A DNA stretch of 64,000 bases from Bacteroidales bacterium (GTDB taxonomy: Bacteria; Bacteroidota; Bacteroidia; Bacteroidales; NBLH01). Where the stretch lies: assembly GCA_016937695.1 (NCBI GenBank), contig JAFGWC010000119.1, forward strand, positions 1-64,000, in the 5' to 3' direction. Shown piece after piece: positions 43,208-52,917 of this stretch. The notes beneath the pieces were generated by a model that was given only the letters and a program-made list of their open reading frames with translations, did no database searches and was not told the DNA's origin. Positions within the stretch are counted from its first letter, which is position 1, and each line of letters begins with the position of its first letter. The position numbers and the translations under genes were made by a program.

Positions 43208-45024
43208 TTTGTTGGGTTCATTAGGTTTGTATTAATAATTCTATCTTCAAGATATTGTCTTGAAATAGAGTCATTTATATATTTTTCGATTATTAAACTA
43301 GACATAGGCGCAGCCCATGTGCTTCCAAAACCTGCATTTTCAACAAAAATTGCAATTGCTATTTTTGGATTATCTCTAGGCGCAAATGCAATAAATATTG
43401 AATGGTCTTTTCCATGTGGATTCTCTGCAGTACCTGTTTTTCCACAAATACTTATATTATCAAGAAATGCACTTCTTGCTGTACCAGCTTTAACAACCAA
43501 TTCCATACCTTCAATAACAGGTTCAAAATAAACAGAATCAATTCCTACATATTGTTTTTGATAAAATCTGTTATCAATACTATCATTTCTATTAATATTT
43601 TTTACAATATGTGGAATATAATAATATCCTCTGTTTGCAATTGCTGATGTAACATTTGCCATTTGTAAAGGAGTAATTCCAAGTTCACCCTGACCGATAG
43701 CCATAGAAACCAGTCTAAGAGGTTTCCATCTTCTTTCTACTTCAAAATATTTATCATAATGCTCTTTAGAATATACTAATCCACTAACTTCATTTATTAA
43801 ATCAGTGTTTAATTTTCTTCCTATTCCAAACTTTTGAAGATAATCTCGCCAACTCTTATATGCCAACCCAATTGACTCATATTTGCTATTTTTTAAAATC
43901 TTCATGAATACTTGTGAATAATATGCATTACATGAGCCTTGAATTGAATAAGTAAATGTAACAGCCGAGCCATGGTGACAATGCTGATGAAAACTTCCTA
44001 CTCTATAGCCTCCATTACAAGGCAAAACAGTTTTTGCAGTAATTACTTCTTCTTGCAAACCTATTAGTGCATTTACAGGTTTAAAAGTTGATCCGGGAGG
44101 ATACATTGCTCTTATTGCTCGATTAAATAAAGGTTTTTCATTGTCTAAAAGAAGTTTTCTGTAATTATCTGTTCTTTCTCTACCAACCAGCAAATTCGGG
44201 TCGTATGTTGGGCTTGTAGCAAGGGCTAATATTTCACCAGTTGAGGGTTCAATTGCAACAATACTCCCTTTTTTGTTTTTTAATAATAATTCGCAGTAAG
44301 CTTGCAATTTAGAGTCTATTGAAGTAACAATATTTGAACCTACTACAGCTAATGTATCAAATTTGCCATCTTTATAGCTCCCTTTTAATCTGTTATGAAC
44401 GTCAACCAGAAATATATTTATTCCTTTTCGTCCTCTTAAATTATTTTCGTATGATTTTTCTATTCCGCTAATTCCAATATAATCTCCTGATTTATAATAA
44501 GCATTTTTTTTAATCATTTTATCATCTACTTCTCCAACATATCCTAAAAGACTAGCTGCTATTGGTTTAGTATAAGATCTTATGGTTCTTGTTTGCGTGT
44601 AAAAGCCTCTAAATTTGTAAAGTTTTTCAGCGAGTAAGCCATATTTGTCAAAAGGTAAAAGTTGAATTATGATTGTTTGTTTAAATCTTGAATAACTTTT
44701 GGCTTCTTCTAATTTTTTATTAAGCTCGTCTTTTGAAATATTTACAATATTACAAAATTCTGTTGTGTCAAAAACTTCTAATTCGTTAGGAACAACAATA
44801 ACATCATAAACAGGTTGATTATAAACTAATAAATCGCCATTCCTATCAAAAATCAAACCACGTGAAGGATATTGAATAATATGTCTAAACACATTATTAT
44901 CGGCAGATCTTTTATAAGTATTTTCCATTATCTGAAGAGAAGCTAATTTAGCTATATAGATAAGCAAAATCAATATTATAAATCCGGCAATAAAATATTG
45001 TCTATTTGAATTTGTTGTTTCCAA
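43204..45024 (-). CDS. mrdA: Penicillin-binding protein 2 (elongasome transpeptidase)
   Basis: A 606-residue class B PBP anchored by one N-terminal membrane segment (about 10-30). The pedestal domain opens with RHIIQYPSRGLIFDRNGDLLVYNQP. The transpeptidase domain has the catalytic Ser in YPPGSTFKPV (SxxK), SCN in the QGSCNAYYS segment (SxN) and KTGTAE. It cross-links new peptidoglycan together with RodA. It lies 12 bp after mreD and overlaps rodA by four bases. No substitution in the active-site motifs is visible. Confidence 0.95.
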   Translation of the reverse strand: METTNSNRQYFIAGFIILILLIYIAKLASLQIMENTYKRSADNNVFRHIIQYPSRGLIFDRNGDLLVYNQPVYDVIVVPNELEVFDTTEFCNIVNISKDELNKKLEEAKSYSRFKQTIIIQLLPFDKYGLLAEKLYKFRGFYTQTRTIRSYTKPIAASLLGYVGEVDDKMIKKNAYYKSGDYIGISGIEKSYENNLRGRKGINIFLVDVHNRLKGSYKDGKFDTLAVVGSNIVTSIDSKLQAYCELLLKNKKGSIVAIEPSTGEILALATSPTYDPNLLVGRERTDNYRKLLLDNEKPLFNRAIRAMYPPGSTFKPVNALIGLQEEVITAKTVLPCNGGYRVGSFHQHCHHGSAVTFTYSIQGSCNAYYSQVFMKILKNSKYESIGLAYKSWRDYLQKFGIGRKLNTDLINEVSGLVYSKEHYDKYFEVERRWKPLRLVSMAIGQGELGITPLQMANVTSAIANRGYYYIPHIVKNINRNDSIDNRFYQKQYVGIDSVYFEPVIEGMELVVKAGTARSAFLDNISICGKTGTAENPHGKDHSIFIAFAPRDNPKIAIAIFVENAGFGSTWAAPMSSLIIEKYINDSISRQYLEDRIINTNLMNPTK

Positions 45025-45036
45025 AATTGAAACTAA

Positions 45037-45549
45037 TTACTTTCTGTAAACTATATATTGACTTAAAACAATTATTGATAAAGTAATGAATGAACCAATT
45101 ATTACTTTTATTAATGTTAATCCTAAATTATCAAATCCAAAAGCATCTAAAAAATAATAGGCAATTTGATGAAATAAGATAAGAATTGCCGCATATTTTA
45201 TAAACCAAACTAATCCTTGATAATAAATTCGGGGAAAAGTTGATACTTCATATCCATCTCTTGGAGATAAAGAATTTAGTATCCAAGGCCTTATAAATGC
45301 TATTAACACTGAAGCTGATGAATTTAACCCTAATGTATCTGAAAATATATCTATAAGTAAGCCAAGAAAAAAAGCAGTTATTAATAACAACCAATTAGGA
45401 GTTTCAAAAGGTGAAAGAATAATATAAAGTATATAAACAAATGGAATTATTCCAAAACTTGTTACATTGATATTATTAAAAATAAAGATTTGTAAAAAAA
45501 TCAAAATAAAAAATCTAATGATATTTCGATAAATAATATTAATACTCAT
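45037..45549 (-). CDS. mreD: Rod shape-determining protein MreD
   Basis: A 170-residue integral membrane protein with five or six hydrophobic segments and little polar sequence. Features are INVTSFGIIPFVYILYIILSPF and FFLGLLIDIFSDTLGLNSSASVLIAFIRPWIL, the latter matching the MreD signature GLLxDxxxxxxLG. It couples MreC and PBP2/RodA to the elongation complex. It overlaps the mreC stop by 11 bases. Assigned partly from position, since MreD is poorly conserved. Confidence 0.9.
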   Translation of the reverse strand: MSINIIYRNIIRFFILIFLQIFIFNNINVTSFGIIPFVYILYIILSPFETPNWLLLITAFFLGLLIDIFSDTLGLNSSASVLIAFIRPWILNSLSPRDGYEVSTFPRIYYQGLVWFIKYAAILILFHQIAYYFLDAFGFDNLGLTLIKVIIGSFITLSIIVLSQYIVYRK

Positions 45550-46363
45550 CTTCTGCTAAATTTTCGAGATTAATTTGCTCTTTTCGTTGTAAATTTTTAA
45601 TTACATACACATTTCTTATGCTTTTAAAATCGGTTGATAATTTAACTTTTAAGTCATAAAAATTATTGCTTTCACTCGTTTCAACTTTATAAATTACTCC
45701 AAGATTAATTCCTTCAGGAAAAATTGCTGAAAATCCACTTGAAACAACTGTGTCGCCAATATTTATATTAGTATGATTGGGTATTTCGGTAAACTCAGCA
45801 AATCTATAATCATCAGCATTCCATTTTAAAGTTCCAAAATAGTTGTTTTTTTTAATTTTTGCACTTAGAGCTAGTCTTTCATTTAAAAGAGATACAACAA
45901 GAGCGTATCTATTTGAAACGGCAGCTACAACACCAACAATTCCTTCATTTCCAATTATGCCACAATCTTTATCAACACCATCTAGCTTGCCTTTGTCAAT
46001 TGTCATGTAGTTTTTCCCTTTGTATACCGTGTTATTTATAACTTTTGCAGCAATATATGGATATTGAAGAGAATCTGATTTTTGAAAAGATTTATTGTCC
46101 TTATTTTTTTCTATTATCTGAATATCATTTTTTAATTTTAAATTTTCAGCTCTTAAATCTTCATTTTCTTTAGCTAAAATAAAATATGATCTCCAATTAT
46201 TAATTTTATTATAAAAATAACCCGAAACTACATTAGCAGAACTATAAACAACATTTTTTTTGTTAATATCTTCAGAAATAAAAAGGCTCAAAGATATTGT
46301 TTCAAGAATAATGAAAATTAATAGAAAGTGAAAACGTACAATTACTTTCAGTAGTGTATTCAT
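45539..46363 (-). CDS. mreC: Rod shape-determining protein MreC
   Basis: A 274-residue periplasmic scaffold. One N-terminal membrane helix (about 10-28) is followed by a coiled coil (about 60-85, ENEDLRAENLKLKNDIQII). Two beta-barrel halves follow, with YIAAKVINNTVYKGKNYMTIDKG, GNEGIVGVVAAVSNRYALVVSLLNERLALSAKIKKNNYFGTLKW and GDTVVSSGFSAIFPEGINLGVIYKV, the MreC hallmarks. It lies 17 bp after mreB. Confidence 0.93.
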   Translation of the reverse strand: MNTLLKVIVRFHFLLIFIILETISLSLFISEDINKKNVVYSSANVVSGYFYNKINNWRSYFILAKENEDLRAENLKLKNDIQIIEKNKDNKSFQKSDSLQYPYIAAKVINNTVYKGKNYMTIDKGKLDGVDKDCGIIGNEGIVGVVAAVSNRYALVVSLLNERLALSAKIKKNNYFGTLKWNADDYRFAEFTEIPNHTNINIGDTVVSSGFSAIFPEGINLGVIYKVETSESNNFYDLKVKLSTDFKSIRNVYVIKNLQRKEQINLENLAEDEY

Positions 46364-46380
46364 CTATAAATAACAAAAAA

Positions 46381-47403
46381 TTATCTCATTAAGAAATGGA
46401 ATTTATCAACATTTTTAAGAGCAATTCCAGTACCTCTGGCTACTGCATGAAGAGGATCTTCTGCTATATGAACAGGAATATTAGTCTTTTCATTTAATCG
46501 TTTATCTAGTCCTCTAAGTAAAGCTCCTCCGCCAGCAAGATAGATGCCTTTATTAAAGATATCGGCATAAAGTTCAGGTGGTGTTTCTTCAAGTACACTT
46601 ATAATAGCTGTTTCAATTTTAGCTAATGATTTATCTAAACAATGTGCTATTTCTTGATATGAAACAGGTATTTCTACTGGTAAAGCAGTCATTTGATGTG
46701 GACCTCTAACCATAAAATCAGGTGGTGGATTTTCAATGTCAGGAATTGCTGCACCTGCATTTATTTTAATAGCTTCTGCTGTTCTTTCTCCAATTTTTAA
46801 ATTGTGTTGATGACGCATATATTCTTGTATTTCAAGAGTAAAATCATCACCTGCAGTTCTTATAGATTTATTAGCAACTATACCACCTAAAGATATTACC
46901 GCAATCTCTGTTGTACCTCCCCCAATATCAATAACCATACTGCCTTCTGGTGCTTGAACATCCAAACCTATTCCTAAAGCCGCAGCCATAGGTTCGTGGA
47001 TTAAGAAAACTTCTCTTGCACCTGCATGTTCAGCAGAGTCTCTTACCGCTCTAATTTCAACCTCAGTACTTCCTGATGGTATACAAATTACCATTTTTAA
47101 ATTTGCTGCAAAAACACTTTTTTTCGAGCTTGCCATTTTTATTAAACCTCTAATCATCATCTCAGCAGCATTAAAATCAGCTATAACCCCATCTCTAAGA
47201 GGACGAATAGTTCTAATGTTTTCATGTGTTTTCCCATGCATTTGTCTTGCCTGGGAACCAATAGCAATCATTTTACCTGTATTTGTATCAATGGCAACAA
47301 TGGACGGCTCGTCAACAACTATTTTATCGTTTTGAATAATAATTGTATTTGCAGTTCCTAAATCAATAGCAATTTCTTGCGATAAAAAAGAAAATAAACC
47401 CAT
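46381..47403 (-). CDS. mreB: Actin-like rod shape protein MreB
   Basis: A 340-residue actin-fold ATPase that organises cell elongation beneath the membrane. Phosphate 1 is IDLGTANTIIIQ, phosphate 2 is MVIDIGGGTTEIAVISLGG, and the adenosine motif is GIYLAGGGALLRGLD. IHEPMAAALGIGL is the connecting segment. Length and all nucleotide motifs are canonical. It lies 30 bp downstream of purH and heads the mreBCD block. Confidence 0.97.
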   Translation of the reverse strand: MGLFSFLSQEIAIDLGTANTIIIQNDKIVVDEPSIVAIDTNTGKMIAIGSQARQMHGKTHENIRTIRPLRDGVIADFNAAEMMIRGLIKMASSKKSVFAANLKMVICIPSGSTEVEIRAVRDSAEHAGAREVFLIHEPMAAALGIGLDVQAPEGSMVIDIGGGTTEIAVISLGGIVANKSIRTAGDDFTLEIQEYMRHQHNLKIGERTAEAIKINAGAAIPDIENPPPDFMVRGPHQMTALPVEIPVSYQEIAHCLDKSLAKIETAIISVLEETPPELYADIFNKGIYLAGGGALLRGLDKRLNEKTNIPVHIAEDPLHAVARGTGIALKNVDKFHFLMR

Positions 47404-47433
47404 ATTTTATAATATCTTTTCTTGTTTGTATAA

Positions 47434-48963
47434 TTAATGTTTAAAATGTCTGATTCCTGTAAATGCCATAGACATATTGTTTTTATTACAATAATCTATA
47501 GAATCTTGATCTTTGATTGAACCTCCTGGCTGAATTACAGCATTAATACCTTCATTATTAGCAATTTCAACCGAATCGGCAAAAGGGAAAAAAGCATCAG
47601 ATGCCATAACTGCGCCCTTTAAATCAAAACCAAATTGTTTTGCTTTTTCAATTGCTTGTTTTAAGGCATCAATTCTTGATGTTTGACCAACTCCACTGGC
47701 AATTAGCTGTTTGTTCTTTGCTAAAACAATTGTATTTGACTTTGAATGCTTAACCAAAATATTTGCAAAAGCTAAATCATTATATTGCTCTTTTTTTGGG
47801 CTGTTAACCGTAACAAGTTTCATATCTTCTTTAATTTCAGTTTTTAAGTCCTTATCTTGAACTAAAACGCCATTTAATAAAGATCTAAATTGTTTTTTTG
47901 GAAGCTCAATATTATTTTTTTTAAGTATAATCCTATTCTTTTTCGATTTTAAAATAATTAAAGCTTCATTTGAATAACTTGGAGCAATAATTACTTCAAA
48001 AAACAGTTTGTTAATTTCATCTGCTGTTTCTATATCTATCTCTCTATTTGAAGCTAAAACACCTCCAAATGCTGATATTGGATCTCCTGCAAGTGCATCA
48101 TTCCATGCTTGTTTCAAATTATCTCTTGAAGCCAAACCACATGCATTATTATGTTTTAAGATTGCAAATGTTGTTTCTGTAAATTCAGAGATTAAATTAG
48201 CAGCAGCTTCGATATCAAGTAAATTATTATATGAAATTTCTTTTCCATGAATTTGTTCAAATAATTTATCGAATTCGCCGTAAAAAAATCCACTTTGATG
48301 TGGATTCTCGCCATACCTTAATTTTCTTTTTTGCGAGATATCTGTTTTAAAGCTTGATGGTTCATTTCCTGAAAAATAATTAAAAATAGCAGTATCGTAT
48401 GAAGATGAAATATCAAATGCCTGTTTTGCAAAAGTTTTCCTTGTTTCAATATCAGTAATCCCTTTGTTTTCTTTTAAAATTTTCAATAAATTTTTGTACT
48501 GATTTTTTGAAGATACGACTAAAACATCATTAAAATTTTTTGCTGCAGCACGAATTAAAGAAATACCGCCAATGTCAATTTTTTCAATAATTTCTTGCTC
48601 AGAAGCGCCTGAATTTACAGTATCAACAAAAGGATACAAATCAACAATAACCAAATCTAATTCAGGGATTTCATATTCATTTAAACTTTTCTTATCGTTT
48701 TCGTTTTCTCTTCTTGCTAAAATACCTCCAAATACTTTAGGATGAAGAGTTTTAACTCGTCCACCTAAAATTGAGGGATAAGATGTTAAGCTCTCAACAG
48801 ACTGAACATCAACATTTAAGCTTTCAATAAAAGATTTTGTTCCTCCGGTAGAAAAAATATTAACATCTAAATTTTTTAGTTCCAGAACCATTTCATCTAA
48901 ACCATCTTTATGGAAAACGGAAATTAAAGCAGATTTTATTTTTTTCAAATCACTCATTTTCAA
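47434..48963 (-). CDS. purH: Bifunctional AICAR transformylase/IMP cyclohydrolase
   Basis: A 509-residue enzyme for the last two steps of IMP synthesis. The N-terminal cyclohydrolase part (MGS-like) has KSALISVFHKDGL, IFSTGGTKSFIESL and GGRVKTLHPKVFGGILARR. The transformylase part has KLRYGENPHQSGFFYG, AILKHNNACGLA, DAFFPFADSVEIA, and the closing IQPGGSIKDQDSID and MAFTGIRHFKH. It is the first gene of the elongasome operon, an arrangement seen in Bacteroidetes, with a -33/-7 promoter just upstream. Confidence 0.97.
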   Translation of the reverse strand: MKMSDLKKIKSALISVFHKDGLDEMVLELKNLDVNIFSTGGTKSFIESLNVDVQSVESLTSYPSILGGRVKTLHPKVFGGILARRENENDKKSLNEYEIPELDLVIVDLYPFVDTVNSGASEQEIIEKIDIGGISLIRAAAKNFNDVLVVSSKNQYKNLLKILKENKGITDIETRKTFAKQAFDISSSYDTAIFNYFSGNEPSSFKTDISQKRKLRYGENPHQSGFFYGEFDKLFEQIHGKEISYNNLLDIEAAANLISEFTETTFAILKHNNACGLASRDNLKQAWNDALAGDPISAFGGVLASNREIDIETADEINKLFFEVIIAPSYSNEALIILKSKKNRIILKKNNIELPKKQFRSLLNGVLVQDKDLKTEIKEDMKLVTVNSPKKEQYNDLAFANILVKHSKSNTIVLAKNKQLIASGVGQTSRIDALKQAIEKAKQFGFDLKGAVMASDAFFPFADSVEIANNEGINAVIQPGGSIKDQDSIDYCNKNNMSMAFTGIRHFKH

Positions 48964-48980
48964 GCTTTTTAAATAATCAA

Positions 48981-49010
48981 CAAAATTAATAATTTCAAAT
49001 CATTTATCAA
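48981..49010 (-). promoter_or_regulatory. Promoter of the purH-mreBCD-mrdA-rodA operon
   Basis: On the minus strand TTG (49008-49010) and TAATTTTG (48981-48988) are separated by 19 bp, matching the Bacteroidetes -33/-7 arrangement, with the -7 ending 17 bp before the purH ATG. Confidence 0.5.
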
Positions 49011-49448
49011 CTTTAATTTACAAAAAATCAAATAAATTTACACACATACTTATCAACAAGGTTCTTAACATATTAAAAATAATTTTGTAAATGTAAATTA
49101 TCTAAAATATAAATATAATTGACAAAATAATGAACAAGTTAATTTAAATTTTTAAATGTAATATTTTAATAATGGAAAGCTTACTTTATTTTGTTTTTGA
49201 TATAGAATATTTTGTGTAAAATATAAAAAATCCGATTTTTAAGAATGCTGGTTTAATTGTATTGTTTTATAATGGTGCAATTATATAAAATATAACAATA
49301 TAGCTATTTGAAGTTTTTTTTATGCAAAAAGTCTCAGTTAATTTATTTTTTTCTTATATCGAACTCAGATTAATAATCATCAATAATTCTATAAATTATT
49401 ATTGAAAAAAATAATAATTTCATATTTGCATTAACATATCTCATATAA

Positions 49449-49478
49449 TTTGCTTTTTAATTGTATTTAGTATCTTTG
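49449..49478 (+). promoter_or_regulatory. Bacteroidetes-type promoter of the MacB-type permease gene
   Basis: TTTG (49449-49452) and TATCTTTG (49471-49478) are 18 bp apart, a full -33/-7 match. The start codon is 25 bp further on. The best promoter match in the window. Confidence 0.65.
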
Positions 49479-49503
49479 TTAAAATTATAAAAAATAAATC
49501 CTG

Positions 49504-50748
49504 ATGATAATCTTATATCTTTTAAAGGAGAGTTTTCTTTTTGCACTCAACTCGTTGGTTACAAATAAATTAAGGACTTTACTTTCTTTGCTTGGAATAA
49601 CAATTGGTATTTTTGCAATTATCACAGTATTTACAGTGATTGATTCACTTGAAAACAGCATAAGGACTAGCATTTCAAAACTTGGCGACAATGTAATTTA
49701 TGTTCAAAAATGGCCATGGGCTATGGGCGGTGATTATCCTTGGTGGAAATATTTAAACCGGCCTGTTCCAAAACTTGAAGAGGCTGGTAAAATAATGAAA
49801 AAATCGCAGTTGGCAAAAGATGCTGCTTTCATGATTTTTGCTGAAAAAAACATTCAATTTGAGGATAATTATGCAGATAACATAAATATTGTTGGAGCTT
49901 CTCATGAGTATGAAAATATAAGATCTTTTGAATTGACAGAAGGCAGATATTTTTCACTTTTTGAATCTAATAATGGAAAAAACTTTGCTCTTATAGGGAG
50001 TGAAATTGCGAAAGATTTATTCCCAAATATAAATCCAATAGGAAAAACGATAAAAATGTCAGGGAAAAAGCTCAAAGTTATTGGAGTTTTTAAAAAAGAA
50101 GGAAGCGATTTGTTTGGAATGAATATGGACAATCAAATACTTATCCCAATTAATTATGCAAAAAGTATTTTTGATTTGAGAAACGAAAGGCTAGGTCCAT
50201 TAATAATGATAAAGGCAAATGAAGGTGTGAGTTCAAATGAACTAATTGATGAATTGACAGGAATAATGCGCTCAATAAGACGCTTGAAACCCACTGAAGA
50301 TGATAACTTTGCGTTAAACCAATCGAGTCTTATTTCTCAAGGATTTGATTCACTTTTTAAAATTATTGATATTACAGGAATAATTATTGGTGGTTTTTCA
50401 ATTTTGGTTGGTGGTTTTGGTATTGCAAATATTATGTTTGTTTCTGTTAAAGAACAAACTAAATTAATTGGCATACAAAAAGCATTAGGTGCAAAAAATT
50501 ATTTTATTTTACTTCAATTTCTTTACGAATCTATTATTTTGTCGCTTATTGGAGGTGTTTTGGGTTTATTAATTATATTTATTGGCACACAAATAATTTC
50601 TAGTGTATTTGAAATGGATTTCTCTCTAAGTTTATGGAATGTTTCACTTGGCTTAATAATCTCTATATCGATAGGAATTATTTCAGGAATAATTCCTGCA
50701 TATAAAGCTGCAAAATTAAACCCTGTTGAAGCAATTGCGTCAACTTAG
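49504..50748 (+). CDS. ABC transporter permease, MacB/FtsX family
   Basis: A 414-residue inner-membrane protein. The first membrane segment has SLVTNKLRTLLSLLGITIGIFAIITVF, followed by a periplasmic MacB_PCD domain (about 50-265, with LTEGRYFSLFESNNGKNFALIGSEIA). Three further helices at about 280-410 include the FtsX-type VGGFGIANIMFVSVKEQTKLIGIQKALGA and end in IPAYKAAKLNPVEAIAS. Family members work with a separate ATPase in lipoprotein or efflux transport. No ATP-binding subunit lies next to it, so its partner is elsewhere. It has its own promoter and is monocistronic. Confidence 0.9.
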   Translation: MIILYLLKESFLFALNSLVTNKLRTLLSLLGITIGIFAIITVFTVIDSLENSIRTSISKLGDNVIYVQKWPWAMGGDYPWWKYLNRPVPKLEEAGKIMKKSQLAKDAAFMIFAEKNIQFEDNYADNINIVGASHEYENIRSFELTEGRYFSLFESNNGKNFALIGSEIAKDLFPNINPIGKTIKMSGKKLKVIGVFKKEGSDLFGMNMDNQILIPINYAKSIFDLRNERLGPLIMIKANEGVSSNELIDELTGIMRSIRRLKPTEDDNFALNQSSLISQGFDSLFKIIDITGIIIGGFSILVGGFGIANIMFVSVKEQTKLIGIQKALGAKNYFILLQFLYESIILSLIGGVLGLLIIFIGTQIISSVFEMDFSLSLWNVSLGLIISISIGIISGIIPAYKAAKLNPVEAIAST

Positions 50749-50754
50749 TTTAGC

Positions 50755-50777
50755 CCACATTATTCATAAAAATGTGG
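50755..50777 (+). terminator. Weak hairpin after the permease gene
   Basis: CCACATT and AATGTGG pair over 7 bp with a 9-nt loop, a few bases after the stop. There is no T-run, so its action as a terminator is doubtful. Confidence 0.3.
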
Positions 50778-50930
50778 AGTTGAAAGTCAAAATTTTATGT
50801 TGATTTTTTGTTCTAATTTTATAGCCCATATCTGAGCTGTTGAAATACATCTAAATATCACATAATTTTATGAATTTTAAACATTTAACTTTATAACTCC
50901 CTAATTACGTGAATAATTCGGCTTAAGTTT

Positions 50931-52292
50931 TTAAGAGAAATTAGAAAAAATAAAGTGAGCTATGCTTAAATAAATTAGCAAACCAGTAATATCATTAACA
51001 GTTGTGATAAATGGCCCCGTTGCAAGCGCCGGATCAATATTAAATTTATCAAGAGCCAAAGGAACAAAAGTACCAAAAACTGAAGCAAAAACAACAACGA
51101 TTACTAACGAAACACTAACAGAAATTGATAAAACTATTGAATCATAAAACAAAAAGCTAAATATAAATATAAGTGCTGATAATATAATAGCATTAATAAA
51201 AGCCACCGAAAGTTCTTTTAGCAATCTTTTAAATAAACTATCATAACCAATAGTATTACTTGCTAGTGCTTGAACTATAATAGAAGATGACTGAACTCCA
51301 ACATTACCGCCCATTGCGGCAATAAGTGGGATAAAAAATATCATAGATGCATATTGTGCAAGAGCACTTTCAAAATTACCAATTACCTGAGTATCAAACA
51401 CTCCACCAACTAAGCCAATAAGCAACCAAGGCAGACGAGCTCGGGTTAATACCCAAACTCTATCTGTTGGTTCAACATCTTCAGTAATACCAGAAACCAT
51501 TTGATAATCTTTTTCGGCTTTTTCCTGAATTACTTCAATAACATCATCAATTGTAATTCTACCAATTAATCTACCAATACTATCTACAACAGGCAATGAT
51601 ACTAAATCATATTTTCCTGCTATTATTGCTGCATCTTCAGCGGGCAAATCAGCTTTTACAGAAATTATTTCTTTATTGCTAATATCAGAAACTAAGGTTG
51701 AACTTTGAGAAACAATAAGCCTTTTTAAAGATAAAGTTCCTTTTAAAATATCATCATCATCAACAACATATACATAATACACTTCATCTACTTCCTGAGC
51801 TAATTTTCTAATTTCTTTTACACATGTTTCGACATCCCACTTTTCATTAACCATGATTAACTCTTTGGCCATTAAACCTCCGGCAGTATCTTCGTGGTAA
51901 TTTAAAAGATCTACAATATCTCCTGCTTGTTCAACATCATTTATAAAAGAAAGCACTTCATCCTTTCTTTCTTCAGACATATCGCCAAGAATATCTGCAG
52001 CATCATCGGAATCCATGTGATCTATAAATTGCTTAGCAATTATATCACTTGGAAGTGAGTTTAAAAATTTAATTCTATCGTCTTCTTCTAGTTCAGCTAA
52101 AACATCAGCGGCTTTATCTCCATCTAATAATAGAAAAATAAACTTTGCTTCATCAATATTTAAGTCGTAATATATTTCAGCAATATCTGCAGCATGTAAT
52201 TTAGACATTAAATCAGTTACAGTTTTTTCATCCTGATTTGAAATAAGGTTCTTAAATTCTGCTATATATTCTTTAGTTAATTCGAAACGCAT
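50931..52292 (-). CDS. mgtE: Magnesium transporter MgtE
   Basis: A 453-residue channel-type Mg2+ transporter. The cytosolic N domain (about 10-130) has LHAADIAEIYYDLN and DMSEERKDEVLSFIND. A CBS pair (about 135-260) begins HEDTAGGLMAKELIMV. Five membrane helices (about 280-450) contain RLPWLLIGLVGG, IPLIAAMGGNVGVQSSSIIVQAL and the pore-lining PLALDKFNIDPALATGPFITTVNDI. These match MgtE, in which the cytosolic domains gate the pore with Mg2+. It lies 51 bp after the Nudix gene on the same strand, probably co-transcribed with rsmA. Confidence 0.95.
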   Translation of the reverse strand: MRFELTKEYIAEFKNLISNQDEKTVTDLMSKLHAADIAEIYYDLNIDEAKFIFLLLDGDKAADVLAELEEDDRIKFLNSLPSDIIAKQFIDHMDSDDAADILGDMSEERKDEVLSFINDVEQAGDIVDLLNYHEDTAGGLMAKELIMVNEKWDVETCVKEIRKLAQEVDEVYYVYVVDDDDILKGTLSLKRLIVSQSSTLVSDISNKEIISVKADLPAEDAAIIAGKYDLVSLPVVDSIGRLIGRITIDDVIEVIQEKAEKDYQMVSGITEDVEPTDRVWVLTRARLPWLLIGLVGGVFDTQVIGNFESALAQYASMIFFIPLIAAMGGNVGVQSSSIIVQALASNTIGYDSLFKRLLKELSVAFINAIILSALIFIFSFLFYDSIVLSISVSVSLVIVVVFASVFGTFVPLALDKFNIDPALATGPFITTVNDITGLLIYLSIAHFIFSNFS

Positions 52293-52343
52293 TTATTTAT
52301 ATATTTTTTAATAAGAATAAAAAGCTTTCTAAGTTCAAAATAC

Positions 52344-52892
52344 TTATTCGGAAAAGCTGATTCCTTCTTTAATAAATCTGTCAAAAATAAGCCATGCTTT
52401 TGCTGAAAATTTTTTATTCCTGTCGTTTATAAGATTTTGAATATCAGACTTATTCATTAAAAATGTTTTTATCTCTTCTGAACTTTCATTTGCTAATTGA
52501 TTTATTGTGCCGCCTGCTTTAACAAAAACAATTGAAACTACTTCGTTAGTCATTCCAGCAGTATTATATAAATAAGGACTCACAGAAATTACTTTTTCAA
52601 CATCTAAATTGGTTTCTTCTTTAAGTTCTCTTATTGCTGTTTCTTCGGGTTTTTCATTTCCATCAACTAATCCTGCTGGCAAACTCCATTCATAATCATC
52701 AATTGCAACTCTAAATTCTTTTGTAACAACAATTTTATCATCAACAGTTGCAGCAACAATTACAGTTTTTCCACTGTTTGGTCTTTCTGCCGAATACCAA
52801 AAATCATTTTCACCATTTTGATTAATAAATTCCCGCGCCACAAAATTAAGATATTTTGATTTGCTTATAATCTTCTTTCCTAAAATTTTCAT
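52344..52892 (-). CDS. Nudix hydrolase, ADP-ribose pyrophosphatase-like
   Basis: A 182-residue Nudix enzyme. The Nudix box reads GLVDGNEKPEETAIRELKEETNL, fitting GX5EX7REUXEEXGU except at the end, with the catalytic Glu pair. The preceding VVTKEFRVAIDDYEWSLPAG resembles ADP-ribose/NDP-sugar pyrophosphatases. The exact substrate is not readable. It lies between rsmA (25 bp upstream) and mgtE. Confidence 0.9.
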   Translation of the reverse strand: MKILGKKIISKSKYLNFVAREFINQNGENDFWYSAERPNSGKTVIVAATVDDKIVVTKEFRVAIDDYEWSLPAGLVDGNEKPEETAIRELKEETNLDVEKVISVSPYLYNTAGMTNEVVSIVFVKAGGTINQLANESSEEIKTFLMNKSDIQNLINDRNKKFSAKAWLIFDRFIKEGISFSE

Positions 52893-52917
52893 AAATTGTA
52901 ATAATTAAATTACACAA

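Larger units (their letters stand above)
48964..49503. other. AT-rich divergent intergenic region
   Basis: 540 bp between purH and the MacB-type permease. It holds the purH promoter at the left and the 49449-49478 promoter at the right. A weak hairpin, AATAATT/AATTATT, lies near 49383-49400. No ORF, RNA gene or riboswitch-like structure was recognised between them. Confidence 0.5.

Noticed and set aside
48964-49503. Structured RNA or riboswitch upstream of purH
   Set aside because: Sequence is nearly all A/T without a convincing conserved stem.
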